Shown here: positions 35,972-46,217 of the stretch, in pieces
How positions within the stretch are numbered: the first letter of the stretch is position 1
Layout of the letters: each line of letters opens with the position of its first letter
NCBI GenBank assembly: GCA_002067235.1
Contig: MVQP01000012.1
Location: forward strand, 1 to 47,649
Direction: 5' to 3'
DNA: 47,649 nucleotides
Source of the DNA: Syntrophorhabdus sp. PtaB.Bin047
GTDB taxonomy: Bacteria; Desulfobacterota; Syntrophorhabdia; Syntrophorhabdales; Syntrophorhabdaceae
The notes under the pieces: generated by a model
Database searches by the model: none
Told to the model about the DNA's origin: nothing
The model's input: the letters and a program-made list of their open reading frames with translations, nothing else
Position numbers and translations under genes: made by a program

Positions 35972-36831
35972 CCCCTCGGATGGTGCTTCTTGTGTATCTC
36001 CTTCAGGCGCTTGCGGTCGACATGGGTGTATATCTGCGTTGTCGATATGTCCTCGTGTCCCAGGAGCACCTGGACCGACCGCAAGTCCGCGCCGCCCTCA
36101 AGAAGATGCGTGGCGAAGGTGTGCCGTATGGTGTGGGGCGACACCTTGCCTTTATGCAGCCTGAGGCCGTACTTCCGTATGATCTTCCAGACCGCCTGGC
36201 GGGTTATCATGCCGCCGCGGCGGTTGGGGAAAAGATACTGGCCCTGCGGTCTTTCCGCCTCCAGGTACGCCTTGACGGCATCCCTGGAGTAGGAACCGAG
36301 CGGCACGACCCGTTCCTTGGATCGCTTTCCCATGGCAACGACAAAGCCGCCGTCCAGGTTGACATCGCCCTTTTTGAGCCTTATGAGCTCTGAGACCCTC
36401 AGGCCCGTTGCGTAGAGGAGTTCGAGCATCGTCCTGTCCCTCAGGGCCATCTTCTCCCCCTCGGGCAGGCCGATGAGCTCGCCCATCTCGTCCTCGGAGA
36501 GCACCCGGGGAATCGGCGGCCGGAATCTCGGCGTATCCACGTCCTCGAGGGGACTCACCTTGATCCTGCCGTCGAGGAGAAGGTAATTGAAGAAACCCCG
36601 CAGGGCGGAGATACTCCTCACAACGCTTCGCGTTGACCTTCCCTTTTCGCGCATGTATCCGATGAAGGCCTCCACATGACGCCTCTCGGGTTCCGCACAG
36701 GCCATCTCCTCCAGATACCGTATGAATGTCAGGATATCCCGGTTGTAGGCCTCGACGGTGTGCGGCGAGGCCCCGCGCTCCGAAACGAGGTGACGGACAT
36801 AACTGTCAAGATAACGGTAGAGACGTTCCAC
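35968..36831 (-). CDS. xerD: Tyrosine recombinase, XerC/XerD type
   Basis: A 287-residue site-specific recombinase likely to resolve chromosome dimers at dif. The N-terminal SAM-like core-binding domain (1-90) and the catalytic domain (about 105-282) are complete. The active-site residues are R145 (ATGLRVSEL), H233 and R236 (SPHTIRHTFATHLL), H259 (LGHEDIS) and Y268 (TTQIYTHV). The start is a GTG at 36831. It sits inside a housekeeping operon and not in a mobile element. XerC versus XerD cannot be separated with certainty here; XerD is slightly favoured. It overlaps the next gene by 4 nt. Confidence 0.9.
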   Translation of the reverse strand: MERLYRYLDSYVRHLVSERGASPHTVEAYNRDILTFIRYLEEMACAEPERRHVEAFIGYMREKGRSTRSVVRSISALRGFFNYLLLDGRIKVSPLEDVDTPRFRPPIPRVLSEDEMGELIGLPEGEKMALRDRTMLELLYATGLRVSELIRLKKGDVNLDGGFVVAMGKRSKERVVPLGSYSRDAVKAYLEAERPQGQYLFPNRRGGMITRQAVWKIIRKYGLRLHKGKVSPHTIRHTFATHLLEGGADLRSVQVLLGHEDISTTQIYTHVDRKRLKEIHKKHHPRG

Positions 36832-36845
36832 CCGCCCTATCTCCC

Positions 36846-37286
36846 CTATACCCCCGTGGAACCGAAACCTCCCTCGCCGCGGCCCGTATCGGCGAGACTC
36901 GCTACGGGCCGGAAATCCACCCTGGCGAGCCCCTTGAAGACCATCTGTGCGATGCGGTCCCCCCTGTTTATCGTGAAGGGTTCGCTGCCCAGGTTGATGA
37001 GGATCACCTTGACCTCACCCCTGTAATCGGAATCGATGGTACCCGGCGTGTTGAGCACCGTCACGCCGTGCTTGTGGGCGATGCCGCTGCGAGGCCGCAC
37101 TTCCGCTTCGAAACCCTCGGGTATGTCTATGAAGATGCCCGTCGGGACGAGGGCCCGCTCCATGGGGCCAAGGACAACGGGGCCATCGACCAGGGCACAC
37201 AGATCGACTCCCGAGGAACGGTCCGTGGCGTACGCCGGAACCGTCGCTCCGTCGCGTGTCCTGATGAAGACCTCTATTCTCTCCAT
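36846..37286 (-). CDS. dut: dUTP diphosphatase
   Basis: Dut hydrolyses dUTP to dUMP, keeping uracil out of DNA and supplying dTMP synthesis. The 146-residue protein has all five trimeric dUTPase motifs: [44 protein letters not shown] and [11 protein letters not shown] at the C-terminus. It overlaps the peptidase gene upstream by 13 nt and precedes the recombinase by 14 nt, an order common in deltaproteobacterial pnp operons. Confidence 0.97.
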   Translation of the reverse strand: MERIEVFIRTRDGATVPAYATDRSSGVDLCALVDGPVVLGPMERALVPTGIFIDIPEGFEAEVRPRSGIAHKHGVTVLNTPGTIDSDYRGEVKVILINLGSEPFTINRGDRIAQMVFKGLARVDFRPVASLADTGRGEGGFGSTGV

Positions 37287-38533
37287 ACCTTTTCAACTTT
37301 CTCGCGGTCCACATTGCCGAGCACGGTGAGGGATACCATCCTCGTGCTGTCGAATATCTCCCGGGCAATGGCGGCCACGTCCTTCTTGCTGATCCTGTCG
37401 ATCTCCCGGAGGGTCTCCTTGAGGGGAATATAGGTCCCGAAATATATCTCGTTCTTCGCGAGGCGTCCCATCCGTGTCTCCGAGCCCTCGAGGGCGATAA
37501 AGAGATTGCCCTTTATGTGCTCCTTCGAAAAGGACAATTCGGCATCGGTTATGCCCCTGTCCCGGATGCGCGCTATCTCCTCCCTGATGAGGGCAAGCAC
37601 CTCCGCTATTGACTCCTGCGACGTCGATGTCGATATCCCGAACGTGCCCGCGTCATGGTAACAGTTGACGTAGGAGTAAATGTTGTACACGAGTCCCCTT
37701 TGCTCCCGTATCTCCTGGAAAAGGTGGGAGCTCATGCTGCCGCCCATTATCGCGTTCAGCACATAGAGCACGTACCTGCGCCTGTCGACCTGGCTCACAC
37801 CATCCGTGCCCATACACAGGTAGACGTGCTCCAGGTCCTTTTCATAGATGTCGATCCCCGTCGTTGCGCGCGGCGTGACAAGCGTCCTGCTGCCATCCCT
37901 TCCGGCCGGGATGCCGAAGAAGCGCCGCCTTATCTCCTCCACGCAGGTCTCATGGTTCACCCTGCCGCTAATGGTGATTATTGTATTCTCAGGTCCGTAG
38001 AGGTCCCTGAAATAGCCCTTCAGCCGATCGCCGGTGAGGCCCTCCACAGACTCCTGCGTTCCCAGTATGGGCATCCCGAGGGCGTGGTCCCTGTAGTAGG
38101 AGGCATTGAACATGTCGTAGATATATTCCTCAGGATTGTCCTCGATCATCTTGATCTCCTGAGTGATGACGTAGCGTTCCTTCTCGATATCCTCGGAGCT
38201 GAAGAGCGAATCCCGGTACATGTCGGCGATGATATCAAGGGCCACGTGGAGGTCCTTGCGCAGAACCCGCGCGTACAGACAGGTGTACTCCCTGCCCGTG
38301 AAGGCGTTCAGTGAGCCGCCGATGGCGTCGATCTCGCGGGCGATGTCGTACGCGGTGCGCCCCGTCGTCCCCTTGAAGAGCATGTGTTCGATGAAATGAG
38401 AGATGCCGTTATTGCCTGCCGTCTCGTAACGGCTCCCCGCCTTCCACCACAGGCCTATCGACGCCGTCGAGTAGTATGCGATGGATTCAGTAACGACGGT
38501 GATACCGTTATCGAGTACGGTCTTTTTATACAT
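37274..38533 (-). CDS. M16-family zinc peptidase
   Basis: A 419-residue peptidase of the processing-peptidase (YmxG-like) type. The inverted zinc motif HFIEH (H46, E49, H50) lies in [12 protein letters not shown], with the third ligand glutamate about 76 residues on in the [16 protein letters not shown] region. The C-terminal half is the inactive M16 repeat with [11 protein letters not shown]. Its place just after pnp is conserved in many bacteria; the substrate is not known. The start codon lies 4 nt after the pnp stop. Confidence 0.92.
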   Translation of the reverse strand: MYKKTVLDNGITVVTESIAYYSTASIGLWWKAGSRYETAGNNGISHFIEHMLFKGTTGRTAYDIAREIDAIGGSLNAFTGREYTCLYARVLRKDLHVALDIIADMYRDSLFSSEDIEKERYVITQEIKMIEDNPEEYIYDMFNASYYRDHALGMPILGTQESVEGLTGDRLKGYFRDLYGPENTIITISGRVNHETCVEEIRRRFFGIPAGRDGSRTLVTPRATTGIDIYEKDLEHVYLCMGTDGVSQVDRRRYVLYVLNAIMGGSMSSHLFQEIREQRGLVYNIYSYVNCYHDAGTFGISTSTSQESIAEVLALIREEIARIRDRGITDAELSFSKEHIKGNLFIALEGSETRMGRLAKNEIYFGTYIPLKETLREIDRISKKDVAAIAREIFDSTRMVSLTVLGNVDREKVEKVWRE

Positions 38534-38537
38534 CTAC

Positions 38538-40622
38538 TTAATGCTGTCCCCTCTGGTCCTTGAGGACAGCCTTTCTCGACAGTTTTATCCTCCCGTTGTC
38601 TTCCACACCGATGACCTTCACGGTGATGTCGTCGCCTTCCCTGACCACATCGGAGGCCTTCTTGACAAACTTGTCGTCGAGCTGGCTCACATGGCAGAAA
38701 CCGTCCAGATTGGGCCCGAGCTCCACGATGGCACCGGCGTCGAGCACCCGCCGAACCTTGCCCTCGTAAACAGCACCCACCTCGACCTCTTTCACGATGG
38801 ACTTGACGATCTCGATGGCGGCATTGGCGGACTCTTCGTCCACGGAAACAATATTAACGGTCCCGGAATCGTCGATGTCTATCTTGACGCCCGTTCTCTC
38901 GATGATGCTCCTGATGACCTTTCCACCGGGGCCGATGACTTCACGGATCTTGTCGGGCTTGATCGTCATCGTGTAGATCCTGGGCGCGTAGGGCGAGAGG
39001 TTCGCCCTCGGCTGCGAAATGGTCCCCAACATGATATCGAGGATCGTGCCGACACCCTGCTGACCCTGGATGACCGCCTTCTGCATTGTGTCCTTCGATA
39101 TCCCTTTTATCTTGATATCCATCTGGATCGCCGTGACGCCTTCCCGGGTGCCGGCGATCTTGAAATCCATATCGCCGAGGTGGTCCTCGTCGCCGAGTAT
39201 GTCGGAAAGGATGAGCTCACGGTCCCCCTCCTTCACGAGGCCCATGGCAATGCCCGCCACAGGTTCCTTGATGGGCACGCCAGCGTCCATCAGCGAAAGG
39301 CAGCCGCCGCATACCGTTGCCATCGACGAGGAGCCGTTCGATTCGAGGATCTCCGAAACGATCCTGATCGTGTAGGGGAACGCCTCGCGCTCGGGCAGGA
39401 TCGGTGTCAGCGCCCTTTCGGCGAGGTTGCCGTGGCCTATCTCGCGCCGTGTCGGCCCCCGCAGCATCGAAACCTCGCCGACGGAAAAAGGCGTGAAGTT
39501 GTAGTGGAGCAGGAAGGTCTTGTACGTCTCTCCCTCGTGGAGGGACTCGATCTTCTGCTCGTCGTCGGACGTCCCGAAGGTGGTGACCGCCAGCGCCTGT
39601 GTCTCGCCCCGGGTGAAGACCGCGGAGCCATGCGTCCTGGGAAGGGCGCCGACAATGCACGAGATGGGCCGGATCTGGTCCGTGGCCCGTCCGTCGATGC
39701 GTCTGCCCGTCGACAGGAGCTGCTCCCGCATGAGGTCACGTGTCACATCTTCATACACCTTGGCGATGATCCCGGCCTCCTCCTCGGAGTAACGGGCCTT
39801 GAGCTCGTTCAATATCGCGTCCTGGCGCTCGTACCGTTCCAGTTTCGCCTTGACGGCAAAGCTCTCGATGAGGTCCTTCTCCACGATGGCGCGGACCTCC
39901 TTCTTTTTCTCCTCGAGGTCCTCGGGGACCGCTATCTGCCTCTTCTGCTTCCCGATCTTCTCGCGGAGCTTCTCCTGCATCTCGATGAGAGGCATCATGG
40001 CCTGGTGCCCGAACTCGATCGCCTCGATGAGATCCGTGCCCTTCACGAAATGGGCCTCGCCCTCCACCATGATGATGGCGTCACGGGTCCCCGTGACGAC
40101 GATATCGATATCGCTGTCGGCCATCTGGGGAAAGGTGGGGTTCACCACGAAGGCACCGCCGATCCTTCCCACCCTGACACCCGCGAACGGCCCGTCATGG
40201 GGAATGTCCGATATGGTGACCGCGCAGGATGCCCCGACGAGGCTCAGGATGCCGGGGTCATTGTCCTGGTCCGCCGAAAGGACCGTGGAGATCACCTGCG
40301 TCTCATATCGCCAGTTCTTGGGGAAAAGGGGCCTCAACGGCCTGTCTATGAGACGGGATGTGAGTATCTCCCGCGTGGTCGGACGCCCTTCCCTCTTGAA
40401 GAAACCCCCGGGGAACTTTCCGGCGGCATACGACATTTCCTGGTAATTGACGGTGAGCGGCAAGAAATCCTTGTCCCTCTCCTGCTTCTCTGCAACGGCG
40501 GTGACGAGGACAACCGTGTCCCCGTAGCGTGCCAATACGCTTCCATCGGCCTGTTTAGCCAGGCCCCCGGCGCTGAGGGTCAGCGGTCGGCCCGCGAATT
40601 CGATAGTTATGTTCTCTTCCAT
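38538..40622 (-). CDS. pnp: Polynucleotide phosphorylase
   Basis: A 694-residue trimeric 3'-5' exoribonuclease that degrades RNA phosphorolytically. Two RNase PH domains flank a helical domain; FFKREGRPTTREILTSRLIDRPLRPLFP in the first and GEVSMLRGPTRREIGHGNLAERAL in the second are diagnostic. A KH domain (about 555-615, VIGPGGKVIRSI) and an S1 domain (about 620-690, GAVYEGKVRRVLDAGAIVEL) follow. It lies 18 nt after rpsO, the classic order. Autoregulation through the rpsO-pnp leader, as in E. coli, is possible, but no RNase III hairpin is evident in this short gap. Confidence 0.98.
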   Translation of the reverse strand: MEENITIEFAGRPLTLSAGGLAKQADGSVLARYGDTVVLVTAVAEKQERDKDFLPLTVNYQEMSYAAGKFPGGFFKREGRPTTREILTSRLIDRPLRPLFPKNWRYETQVISTVLSADQDNDPGILSLVGASCAVTISDIPHDGPFAGVRVGRIGGAFVVNPTFPQMADSDIDIVVTGTRDAIIMVEGEAHFVKGTDLIEAIEFGHQAMMPLIEMQEKLREKIGKQKRQIAVPEDLEEKKKEVRAIVEKDLIESFAVKAKLERYERQDAILNELKARYSEEEAGIIAKVYEDVTRDLMREQLLSTGRRIDGRATDQIRPISCIVGALPRTHGSAVFTRGETQALAVTTFGTSDDEQKIESLHEGETYKTFLLHYNFTPFSVGEVSMLRGPTRREIGHGNLAERALTPILPEREAFPYTIRIVSEILESNGSSSMATVCGGCLSLMDAGVPIKEPVAGIAMGLVKEGDRELILSDILGDEDHLGDMDFKIAGTREGVTAIQMDIKIKGISKDTMQKAVIQGQQGVGTILDIMLGTISQPRANLSPYAPRIYTMTIKPDKIREVIGPGGKVIRSIIERTGVKIDIDDSGTVNIVSVDEESANAAIEIVKSIVKEVEVGAVYEGKVRRVLDAGAIVELGPNLDGFCHVSQLDDKFVKKASDVVREGDDITVKVIGVEDNGRIKLSRKAVLKDQRGQH

Positions 40623-40640
40623 ATTTGTCCTATTATTCCT

Positions 40641-40910
40641 TTATTTTCTCAGACCAAGCTTCTCGACGACCTTCTTGTAGCGGTCAACGTTCTTGTCCTT
40701 GAGATAATTGAGCAGCCTTCTCCTGCTTCCGACGAGGACGAGAAGCCCTCTTCTCGAATTGTGGTCCTTGGAGAACTTCTTAAAATGCTCCGTCAGGGAT
40801 CGTATCCGTTCCGTGAGAAGCGCTATCTGCACTTCCGGGGAACCGGTGTCGGTATCATGGGTCTTGAAATCCTCAATGATCGACTTCTTCCTCTGAGTGT
40901 CCAGTGGCAT
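40641..40910 (-). CDS. rpsO: 30S ribosomal protein S15
   Basis: An 89-residue primary 16S rRNA-binding protein of the small subunit. The helix-turn-helix pattern with [22 protein letters not shown] and [23 protein letters not shown] is unmistakable, and the C-terminus [11 protein letters not shown] is complete. A consensus GGAGG sits ahead of ATG 40910, inside the 10-nt gap after truB. Confidence 0.98.
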   Translation of the reverse strand: MPLDTQRKKSIIEDFKTHDTDTGSPEVQIALLTERIRSLTEHFKKFSKDHNSRRGLLVLVGSRRRLLNYLKDKNVDRYKKVVEKLGLRK

Positions 40911-40920
40911 ATATTCCTCC

Positions 40921-41805
40921 TTAATAATTGATCAATCGTTTTATCTTTATCGTTTTCGACCCGAGGTCCGCAATACCCACGCCGATCAACGCCCCCTGCC
41001 TGTTGAAGAGGCGCGCGGCCTCGCCGTGCCTCCAATCCCTCGCGCTGCCCGCTATCGGCACGGGCATTCCGTGTCTCAGGAACTTCTCCAGGGCCGTCTC
41101 CACGACCATTCCCCGTACGGAACCCAGGATATTCTCCAAAGGTAACAGATAGTTTAACAGGTCTTGCTCGATTTTGAAACAGTCAATATCAGTTCCCATT
41201 TCTTCCGTGAACTCTCCGTGCCTCGTTCGTTTCAGCGTGAAGAGCGTGGCCCCGCACCCGAGCCTCTCGCCGAGATCGCTCGCCAGTGCCCTGATGTAGG
41301 TGCCCTTGGAACAGGTGACCTCGACATCGAGATGAGGATGCGTGTACTCGAGCAGAGTGATGTCGAAGATCTCCACTTCCTTGACCGGCTGCTCCACCTG
41401 CACCCCGCTTCGCGCCCACTTGTACAGCGGTTTGCGGTTGACCTTCTTCGAGGAATAGGCGGGAACACGCTGGGTTATCCTGCCGAGGTAAGACGCGAGC
41501 GCGTCCTCGATGACCTGCCGGTCGAAAGGCCCCGTCGGTGTCTCCGTGAGCACCTTGCCCTCGATGTCCTGGGTCTCCGTCGTCACACCGAGAAGGAACT
41601 TCGCGCGATACTGCTTTTCCACGTTCTCGAGGAACGGTATGAGTTTCACACCTTCATTGAGGGCCACAGGCAGGATGCCCGTCGCGTTGCGGTCGAGCGT
41701 CCCTATGTACCCTATCTTTTTGAACTTGTGGAGCCTCTTCAGTCGACGTATCACATCGTAGGAGGACATCCCCGCTTTCTTGTCGATTATCAAGTATCCA
41801 TTCAT
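40921..41805 (-). CDS. truB: tRNA pseudouridine(55) synthase
   Basis: TruB makes pseudouridine 55 in the T-loop of tRNAs. The 294-residue protein has the catalytic aspartate in [19 protein letters not shown] (about residues 32-50), the [16 protein letters not shown] motif and [19 protein letters not shown]. The C-terminal part is a short PUA-like domain ([17 protein letters not shown]). The frame is open for 66 more codons upstream, but these overlap the nrnA coding region. [18 protein letters not shown] at 41805 is the normal N-terminus. Confidence 0.96.
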   Translation of the reverse strand: MNGYLIIDKKAGMSSYDVIRRLKRLHKFKKIGYIGTLDRNATGILPVALNEGVKLIPFLENVEKQYRAKFLLGVTTETQDIEGKVLTETPTGPFDRQVIEDALASYLGRITQRVPAYSSKKVNRKPLYKWARSGVQVEQPVKEVEIFDITLLEYTHPHLDVEVTCSKGTYIRALASDLGERLGCGATLFTLKRTRHGEFTEEMGTDIDCFKIEQDLLNYLLPLENILGSVRGMVVETALEKFLRHGMPVPIAGSARDWRHGEAARLFNRQGALIGVGIADLGSKTIKIKRLINY

Positions 41806-41866
41806 TACCTGTATCCGTTTCCTTCCCTGTTCACCCGCCGCCCCTTTCGGGAGGTTCTGCGGTCTC

Positions 41867-42829
41867 TTACCTGTCCTTAGCGTAACCTTCAGGCGCAAGG
41901 GCCTGAAGGAGTTTCTCTTCCGTTTCCTCCATGGTACCCTCGATGCGGCATCCGGCTGCATTGCGGTGCCCTCCGCCTCCGAAGGTGTTGCAGACGGCGG
42001 CAACGTTCACGGTCCCTTTGCCCCGCATGCTGATCTTGTGGTGGTGCCTGTCGATCTCCCGTATCAACACCGCGACCTCAATGCCGCGTATCTCTTTTAT
42101 GAATTCAACGAAGCCGTCGGTGAACTCGCGGTTCGTCCCCGTCCTTTCGAACATGTCCGATGTCACGCGGGCCACGGCTATCCTGTCTCCATAGGTGGTC
42201 AACGTGCACAGGACCTCACCGAGGAGAAGGAACCTTTCCTTGGGATGGTTCTCGTAGACCATCCCCGCAACCCATGACGGTCTCACGCCTGCCTTCACCA
42301 TTTCTTCACATATCCTGAAGGCCTCGAGGCCGGTGTTGTCGTACCTCAGCGACCCGGTGTCGGTGAAGATGGCCGTATACAGGTTCACGGCCATGTCGGG
42401 GTCCACCTTCACCTTCAGGGACTTGAAGAGCCGGTAAACGATCTCTCCCGTCGACGACGCCCCGGCGTCCACAAGGTTCACGGCCCCGAAGTGGTCGTTC
42501 GTATCGTGATGATCGATATTGACAACGGGTGCCATGGAGCCTATCCGGTCGTGTCCCGTCCCGACCCGGAAAAGGCTGCCGCAGTCGAGAACGAAGACGG
42601 CGTCGTACTTGCCGTCGGGCACCGCGTGGACCACGCCGGCCGGCGCCGGGAGGAACTCGTACCTGTAGGGGACCCTGTCCCTGAGATAGACCGTAGCCTC
42701 CTTGCCGAGGGCGCCGAGGGCCATGGAAAAAGCAAAGACGGACCCGATGGCATCGCCGTCTGGATCGATATGGGTCGTCACGAGGAAACTGCGGCCCTCT
42801 TCGATGAGCCTCTTAACCTTTGTGTTCAT
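41867..42829 (-). CDS. nrnA: NrnA-like DHH phosphoesterase (oligoribonuclease / pAp phosphatase)
   Basis: A protein of about 320 residues that degrades short oligoribonucleotides and may dephosphorylate pAp. The DHH motifs appear in order: THIDPDGDAIGS, VLDCGS, NIDHHDTND and the DHHA1 segment FGGGGHRNAAGC. I chose ATG 42829 (MNTKVKRLIEEGRSF) with AAAGAGG upstream; a longer form would run 19 codons into rbfA. The start overlaps the rbfA 3' end by 17 nt. The order rbfA-nrnA-truB is widely conserved. Confidence 0.93.
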   Translation of the reverse strand: MNTKVKRLIEEGRSFLVTTHIDPDGDAIGSVFAFSMALGALGKEATVYLRDRVPYRYEFLPAPAGVVHAVPDGKYDAVFVLDCGSLFRVGTGHDRIGSMAPVVNIDHHDTNDHFGAVNLVDAGASSTGEIVYRLFKSLKVKVDPDMAVNLYTAIFTDTGSLRYDNTGLEAFRICEEMVKAGVRPSWVAGMVYENHPKERFLLLGEVLCTLTTYGDRIAVARVTSDMFERTGTNREFTDGFVEFIKEIRGIEVAVLIREIDRHHHKISMRGKGTVNVAAVCNTFGGGGHRNAAGCRIEGTMEETEEKLLQALAPEGYAKDR

Positions 42830-43163
42830 CAGCCTCTTTCCTGAATATCTCCTCCATCCTCTGCACCCTTTCCAGGGTGTCGTCAAGGAGAAAGGTGATC
42901 TCCGGCATATACCTCAGCTGTATCCTCTTGCCCAGGAGGAACTTTATGTAACCCTTGGACCGCTTCAGGGCCTCGAAGGTATGCTTCTGTTCCTCTTCGC
43001 TCCCGTATATGGAGATGTAGACCTTCGCGGACTTCAGGTCCTCGCTCATCTTCACCTCGACGACGGTGATGAAGCCCAGACCCTGGTCCTGCAGCTCCCG
43101 CTGAATGATAAGCGATATCTCCTCGCGGAGCAGGTCCTGGACCCTCAGGCGCCGGTATCTCAT
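42813..43163 (-). CDS. rbfA: Ribosome-binding factor A
   Basis: RbfA is a 30S maturation factor needed for 16S rRNA 5'-end processing and cold growth. The 116-residue KH-like protein shows RYRRLRVQDLLREEISLIIQREL, VKMSEDLKSAKVYISIYG and LRYMPEITFLLDDTLE, all typical. It overlaps the DUF503 gene upstream by 4 nt and nrnA downstream by 17 nt. Confidence 0.95.
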   Translation of the reverse strand: MRYRRLRVQDLLREEISLIIQRELQDQGLGFITVVEVKMSEDLKSAKVYISIYGSEEEQKHTFEALKRSKGYIKFLLGKRIQLRYMPEITFLLDDTLERVQRMEEIFRKEADEHKG

Positions 43164-43459
43164 ATCTCGTCTCCGATAACGATTATCTCCGACGAGGTGC
43201 CGATCACCTCGCCGAGATAAAGGGACTCCATGTACTCATGGACGTTCTCTATGACCTTGCTCACGTGGTCCTGTCTCACGCCCGCGACGGCGAAACCGAC
43301 CCTGGCCCTCTGCCAGAGGTTCGACTGGTCCACCTCGATCACTGAAATGTTGAACTTCGCCCGTGTCTTCTCGATCACTTTCCTCAGCATCTGCCGTTTG
43401 TCTTTGAGAGAATGATTCTCAGGAAAGAAAATATCGACGCGGGATACACCAACTACCAT
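43160..43459 (-). CDS. DUF503 (YlxP-like) protein
   Basis: A 99-residue protein of the DUF503 family found between infB and rbfA in many bacteria. The pattern VGVSRVDIFFPENHSLKDKRQMLRKVIEKTRAKFNISVIEVD and the later VGFAVAGV are family-typical. It has a ferredoxin-like fold in solved members and a suspected role in ribosome maturation; no activity is established. I chose ATG 43459, the usual N-terminus. A further in-frame ATG at 43528 has GGAGG only 1 nt away, which is too close. The 135 nt between it and infB hold nothing else that I can recognise. Confidence 0.87.
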   Translation of the reverse strand: MVVGVSRVDIFFPENHSLKDKRQMLRKVIEKTRAKFNISVIEVDQSNLWQRARVGFAVAGVRQDHVSKVIENVHEYMESLYLGEVIGTSSEIIVIGDEI

Positions 43460-43594
43460 AACGTTCAACCATTTCGGTCCCGGATCAAAGATGATACCGA
43501 GGCGCCCGTGAAAGGCCGGCCCGAACATACCTCCGGCACGCCGGGAAGCGTTCCGAAAAAGCGGCGAAGGCAGCGCTCTGATATGGGACCGGAT

Positions 43595-46186
43595 CTAACC
43601 GTCAAGGGTCTGCTTCTCCTTTTCCTCGATGAAGAACTCGAAGACGTCCCCTTCCTGTATGTCGTTGTAATCCTCGAGTGAAATACCGCACTCGTATCCC
43701 GACTGGACTTCCTTGACATCATCCTTGAAGCGTTTCAGGGAGGCGATCTTCCCCGTGTGGATCATCTGTCCGCCCCGGACGACCCGCACAAGGGAGTTGC
43801 GCGTCGCCTTGCCCTCGGTCACATAGGAACCGGCAATGATGCCGATGCGGGACACGGAGTAGATCTTTCGCACGTCGGCCTTGCCGATGGTGGTCTCCAC
43901 GATCTTCGGGGCCAGCATGCCCTCCATGGCCTTCTTCACATCGTCTATCATGTCGTAGATGATGGAGTACTGCCTGATCTCTATCTTCTCCTGCTCCGCC
44001 AGCACCTGTGCCTTGGCGACAGGCCGCACGTTGAACCCTATGATGATGGAGCCAGACGCCATGGCTAGGTTCACGTCGGTCTCCGTTATCGCCCCGACCC
44101 CGCTGTGGGTCACCTGGACCTCCACGGCATCGGTGGACATCTTTTTCAGGGCCTCGACGATGGCATCGATGGTGCCGCGCACATCGCCCTTCACGATGAC
44201 ATTGAGTGTAACCCTCTCCGTCTCGCCGATCTTTGAATAGAGGTCTTCCAGGGTTGTCCTGGCGCTCTTTAAGGCCTCTCTCTCGCGGAGCTTCTCCTGC
44301 CTGAACTTCGAGAGCTCCTTGGCGTAGCGCTCCTCCGTGGTGACGATGAAGCGGTCGCCGCCGTGGGGCACATCCTGGAAACCCACGACGAGCACGGGGG
44401 TTGCCGGCGGGGCAACCTGGATCCTCGCGCCCTTGTCGTCGATCATGGCCCGCACGCGGCCGAAGGTCATCCCCGAGATGAAGGGGTCCTGTATCTTCAG
44501 GGTGCCGTCCTGGATGATGACGGTCCCCACCGGTCCGTGGCCCCTGTCGAGCTCGCTTTCTATCACGGTACCCCGGGCGAGCTTGTCCGGGTTCGCCTTG
44601 AGCTCCAGCATCTCCGATTGCAGGACGATGAGCTCCAGAAGCTCCTTGATGCCCTCTTTCTTTTTGGCCGATATCCTCGCAAAGAGCGTCGTGCCGCCCC
44701 AGTCCTCGGGAATGAGGTTCTGTTCGGCAAGCTCTTTCGTGACTTTATCGATGTTGGCGTTCTGCTTGTCTATCTTGTTTATCGCGACAATGATCGGGAC
44801 CTCTGCGCTGCGGGCGTGGTTGATGGCCTCGATGGTCTGGGGCATGACGCCGTCGTCGGCGGCAACGACGAGGATGACGATGTCCGTGACGAGAGCACCC
44901 CGGGCACGCATGGCGGTGAAGGCCTCGTGGCCCGGCGTGTCGACGAAGACGATCTCCTTGCCGTCGACATTGACCTTGTACGCGCCGATGTGCTGGGTGA
45001 TACCGCCGGCCTCGCGCTCCGCCACGTTCGTGTCCCGTATCGTATCGAGAAGGAGGGTCTTGCCGTGGTCGACGTGGCCCATGATGGTGACAACAGGTGA
45101 ACGGGGCTTTAAGTCTTCCACGTTGTCCTTCTCTTCCTCTTCGCGGGCGAGGAACTCCTCTTCGATGGAAACGATCTTCTCGACATCGTAGCCGAATTCC
45201 GTCGCCGCCAGGTAGGCGGTATCGTAGTCGATGGTCTTGTTCACCGTCGCCATGACTCCCAGCGGAAGGAGCTTGATGATGATGTCCTGCGCCTTGACGT
45301 TCATTCTCTTCGCGAGTTCACCGACGGTGACCTCATCACTCACCTTCACCACCCGCCTTGCGATCTTCGGCTCGGGTCTCCTGTCTTCCTCGACGCGCCT
45401 GTCACCCCCGCGGTCCCTCCGGTCTTTCCTGAAGGCGCCCGTCTTGGGTCTCTGCCTCCTGAAGGAATACAGGTCCTCTTCCTTGATGACCACTTTCCTC
45501 TTCAGGACGCCGCCCTTCTTCTTCTCCTTGGACTCTTCTATCTCCTGTTCCTCGATCTTCTTGAGGAGCTTTTCCGTCTTCTTCTTCTGGCGCTCCGGTT
45601 CTTCCCCGCCTTCGCCTTCCACGGCGGTGAAGTCCTTTTCGAGGTCCTGCTTGTATGCCTCTTCGAGGACCTTCGTTATCTCCTTCTCCTTCTCTTCGGC
45701 GATATGCTCTATATCACCCTTGGGCGCCTTGTCCTCGGGAGATACGATCGCGGCCTCGGGGACTTCCGGCGGCTCTTCCTCGAGCTGTCTTTCCTTTATA
45801 TGAACATGGAGGTCCTCAGGGATCTTCCTGTGTGCCTCCTCGGCGATCTCCTCTTCCAACCTCGGGGCCTTCGGTGCCCTTCTTCTTGTCGGAACCTTCG
45901 CGCCGGCGGCCTCGGCCTTCTTCTCCTCTTCGGCCCCGGGCTTCTCTTCTGTCGGTTCTTCTTTGGCCTTCGGGGGGGGTTGCACCCTCCGCCTGATGAT
46001 CGTGGAAGCAACCCTTGTTTCAACGAGGGTCTCCCCCGTCGCGGAGGTCTGTTCCTTCACCGCTTCGTGCGCGGCCTCGCCTTCCTTCGGTTTGTCCTTG
46101 ATCTTGACACCGATCTTCTTGAGTTTGGCGAGTATCTCGTCGTCGCTGGCCTTGTCGGTAAGGGCCGTAATCTTGATTTTCGTCAT
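43595..46186 (-). CDS. infB: Translation initiation factor IF-2
   Basis: IF-2 is the GTPase that brings fMet-tRNA to the 30S subunit. The protein has about 863 residues. An IF2_N domain comes first ([22 protein letters not shown]), then a long charged linker (about 40-275) rich in Glu, Lys, Pro and Arg, a second IF2_N domain, and the G domain with GHVDHGKT (370-377), DTPGHEAF (about 416) and NKID (about 470). The C-terminal fMet-tRNA-binding domain ends in [13 protein letters not shown] chose ATG 46186 because AAGGAAGGATC lies upstream and MTKI is the family start. An ATG at 46225 overlapping the nusA stop is the alternative. Confidence 0.97.
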   Translation of the reverse strand: MTKIKITALTDKASDDEILAKLKKIGVKIKDKPKEGEAAHEAVKEQTSATGETLVETRVASTIIRRRVQPPPKAKEEPTEEKPGAEEEKKAEAAGAKVPTRRRAPKAPRLEEEIAEEAHRKIPEDLHVHIKERQLEEEPPEVPEAAIVSPEDKAPKGDIEHIAEEKEKEITKVLEEAYKQDLEKDFTAVEGEGGEEPERQKKKTEKLLKKIEEQEIEESKEKKKGGVLKRKVVIKEEDLYSFRRQRPKTGAFRKDRRDRGGDRRVEEDRRPEPKIARRVVKVSDEVTVGELAKRMNVKAQDIIIKLLPLGVMATVNKTIDYDTAYLAATEFGYDVEKIVSIEEEFLAREEEEKDNVEDLKPRSPVVTIMGHVDHGKTLLLDTIRDTNVAEREAGGITQHIGAYKVNVDGKEIVFVDTPGHEAFTAMRARGALVTDIVILVVAADDGVMPQTIEAINHARSAEVPIIVAINKIDKQNANIDKVTKELAEQNLIPEDWGGTTLFARISAKKKEGIKELLELIVLQSEMLELKANPDKLARGTVIESELDRGHGPVGTVIIQDGTLKIQDPFISGMTFGRVRAMIDDKGARIQVAPPATPVLVVGFQDVPHGGDRFIVTTEERYAKELSKFRQEKLREREALKSARTTLEDLYSKIGETERVTLNVIVKGDVRGTIDAIVEALKKMSTDAVEVQVTHSGVGAITETDVNLAMASGSIIIGFNVRPVAKAQVLAEQEKIEIRQYSIIYDMIDDVKKAMEGMLAPKIVETTIGKADVRKIYSVSRIGIIAGSYVTEGKATRNSLVRVVRGGQMIHTGKIASLKRFKDDVKEVQSGYECGISLEDYNDIQEGDVFEFFIEEKEKQTLDG

Positions 46187-46217
46187 TGACTGATCCTTCC
46201 TTGCTCCCCCGAGGCTA

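Noticed and set aside
35968..36831. Mobile element or integron signalled by the tyrosine recombinase
   Set aside because: The gene overlaps housekeeping neighbours by a few nucleotides within an operon. No attachment sites, repeats or cargo are present, so it is a chromosomal Xer protein.
38481..40931. Very long open frame (816 codons) antisense to pnp and rpsO
   Set aside because: It is a mirror of the GC-rich codon usage of pnp; it has no recognisable domain, and pnp on the other strand is certain. The same holds for long antisense frames at 2344-3867, 3954-5561, 12378-14336 and 33512-35101.
41806..42003. N-terminal extension of TruB by 66 residues
   Set aside because: It overlaps the nrnA coding region, is rich in Arg and Pro, and the family N-terminus matches the internal ATG at 41805.
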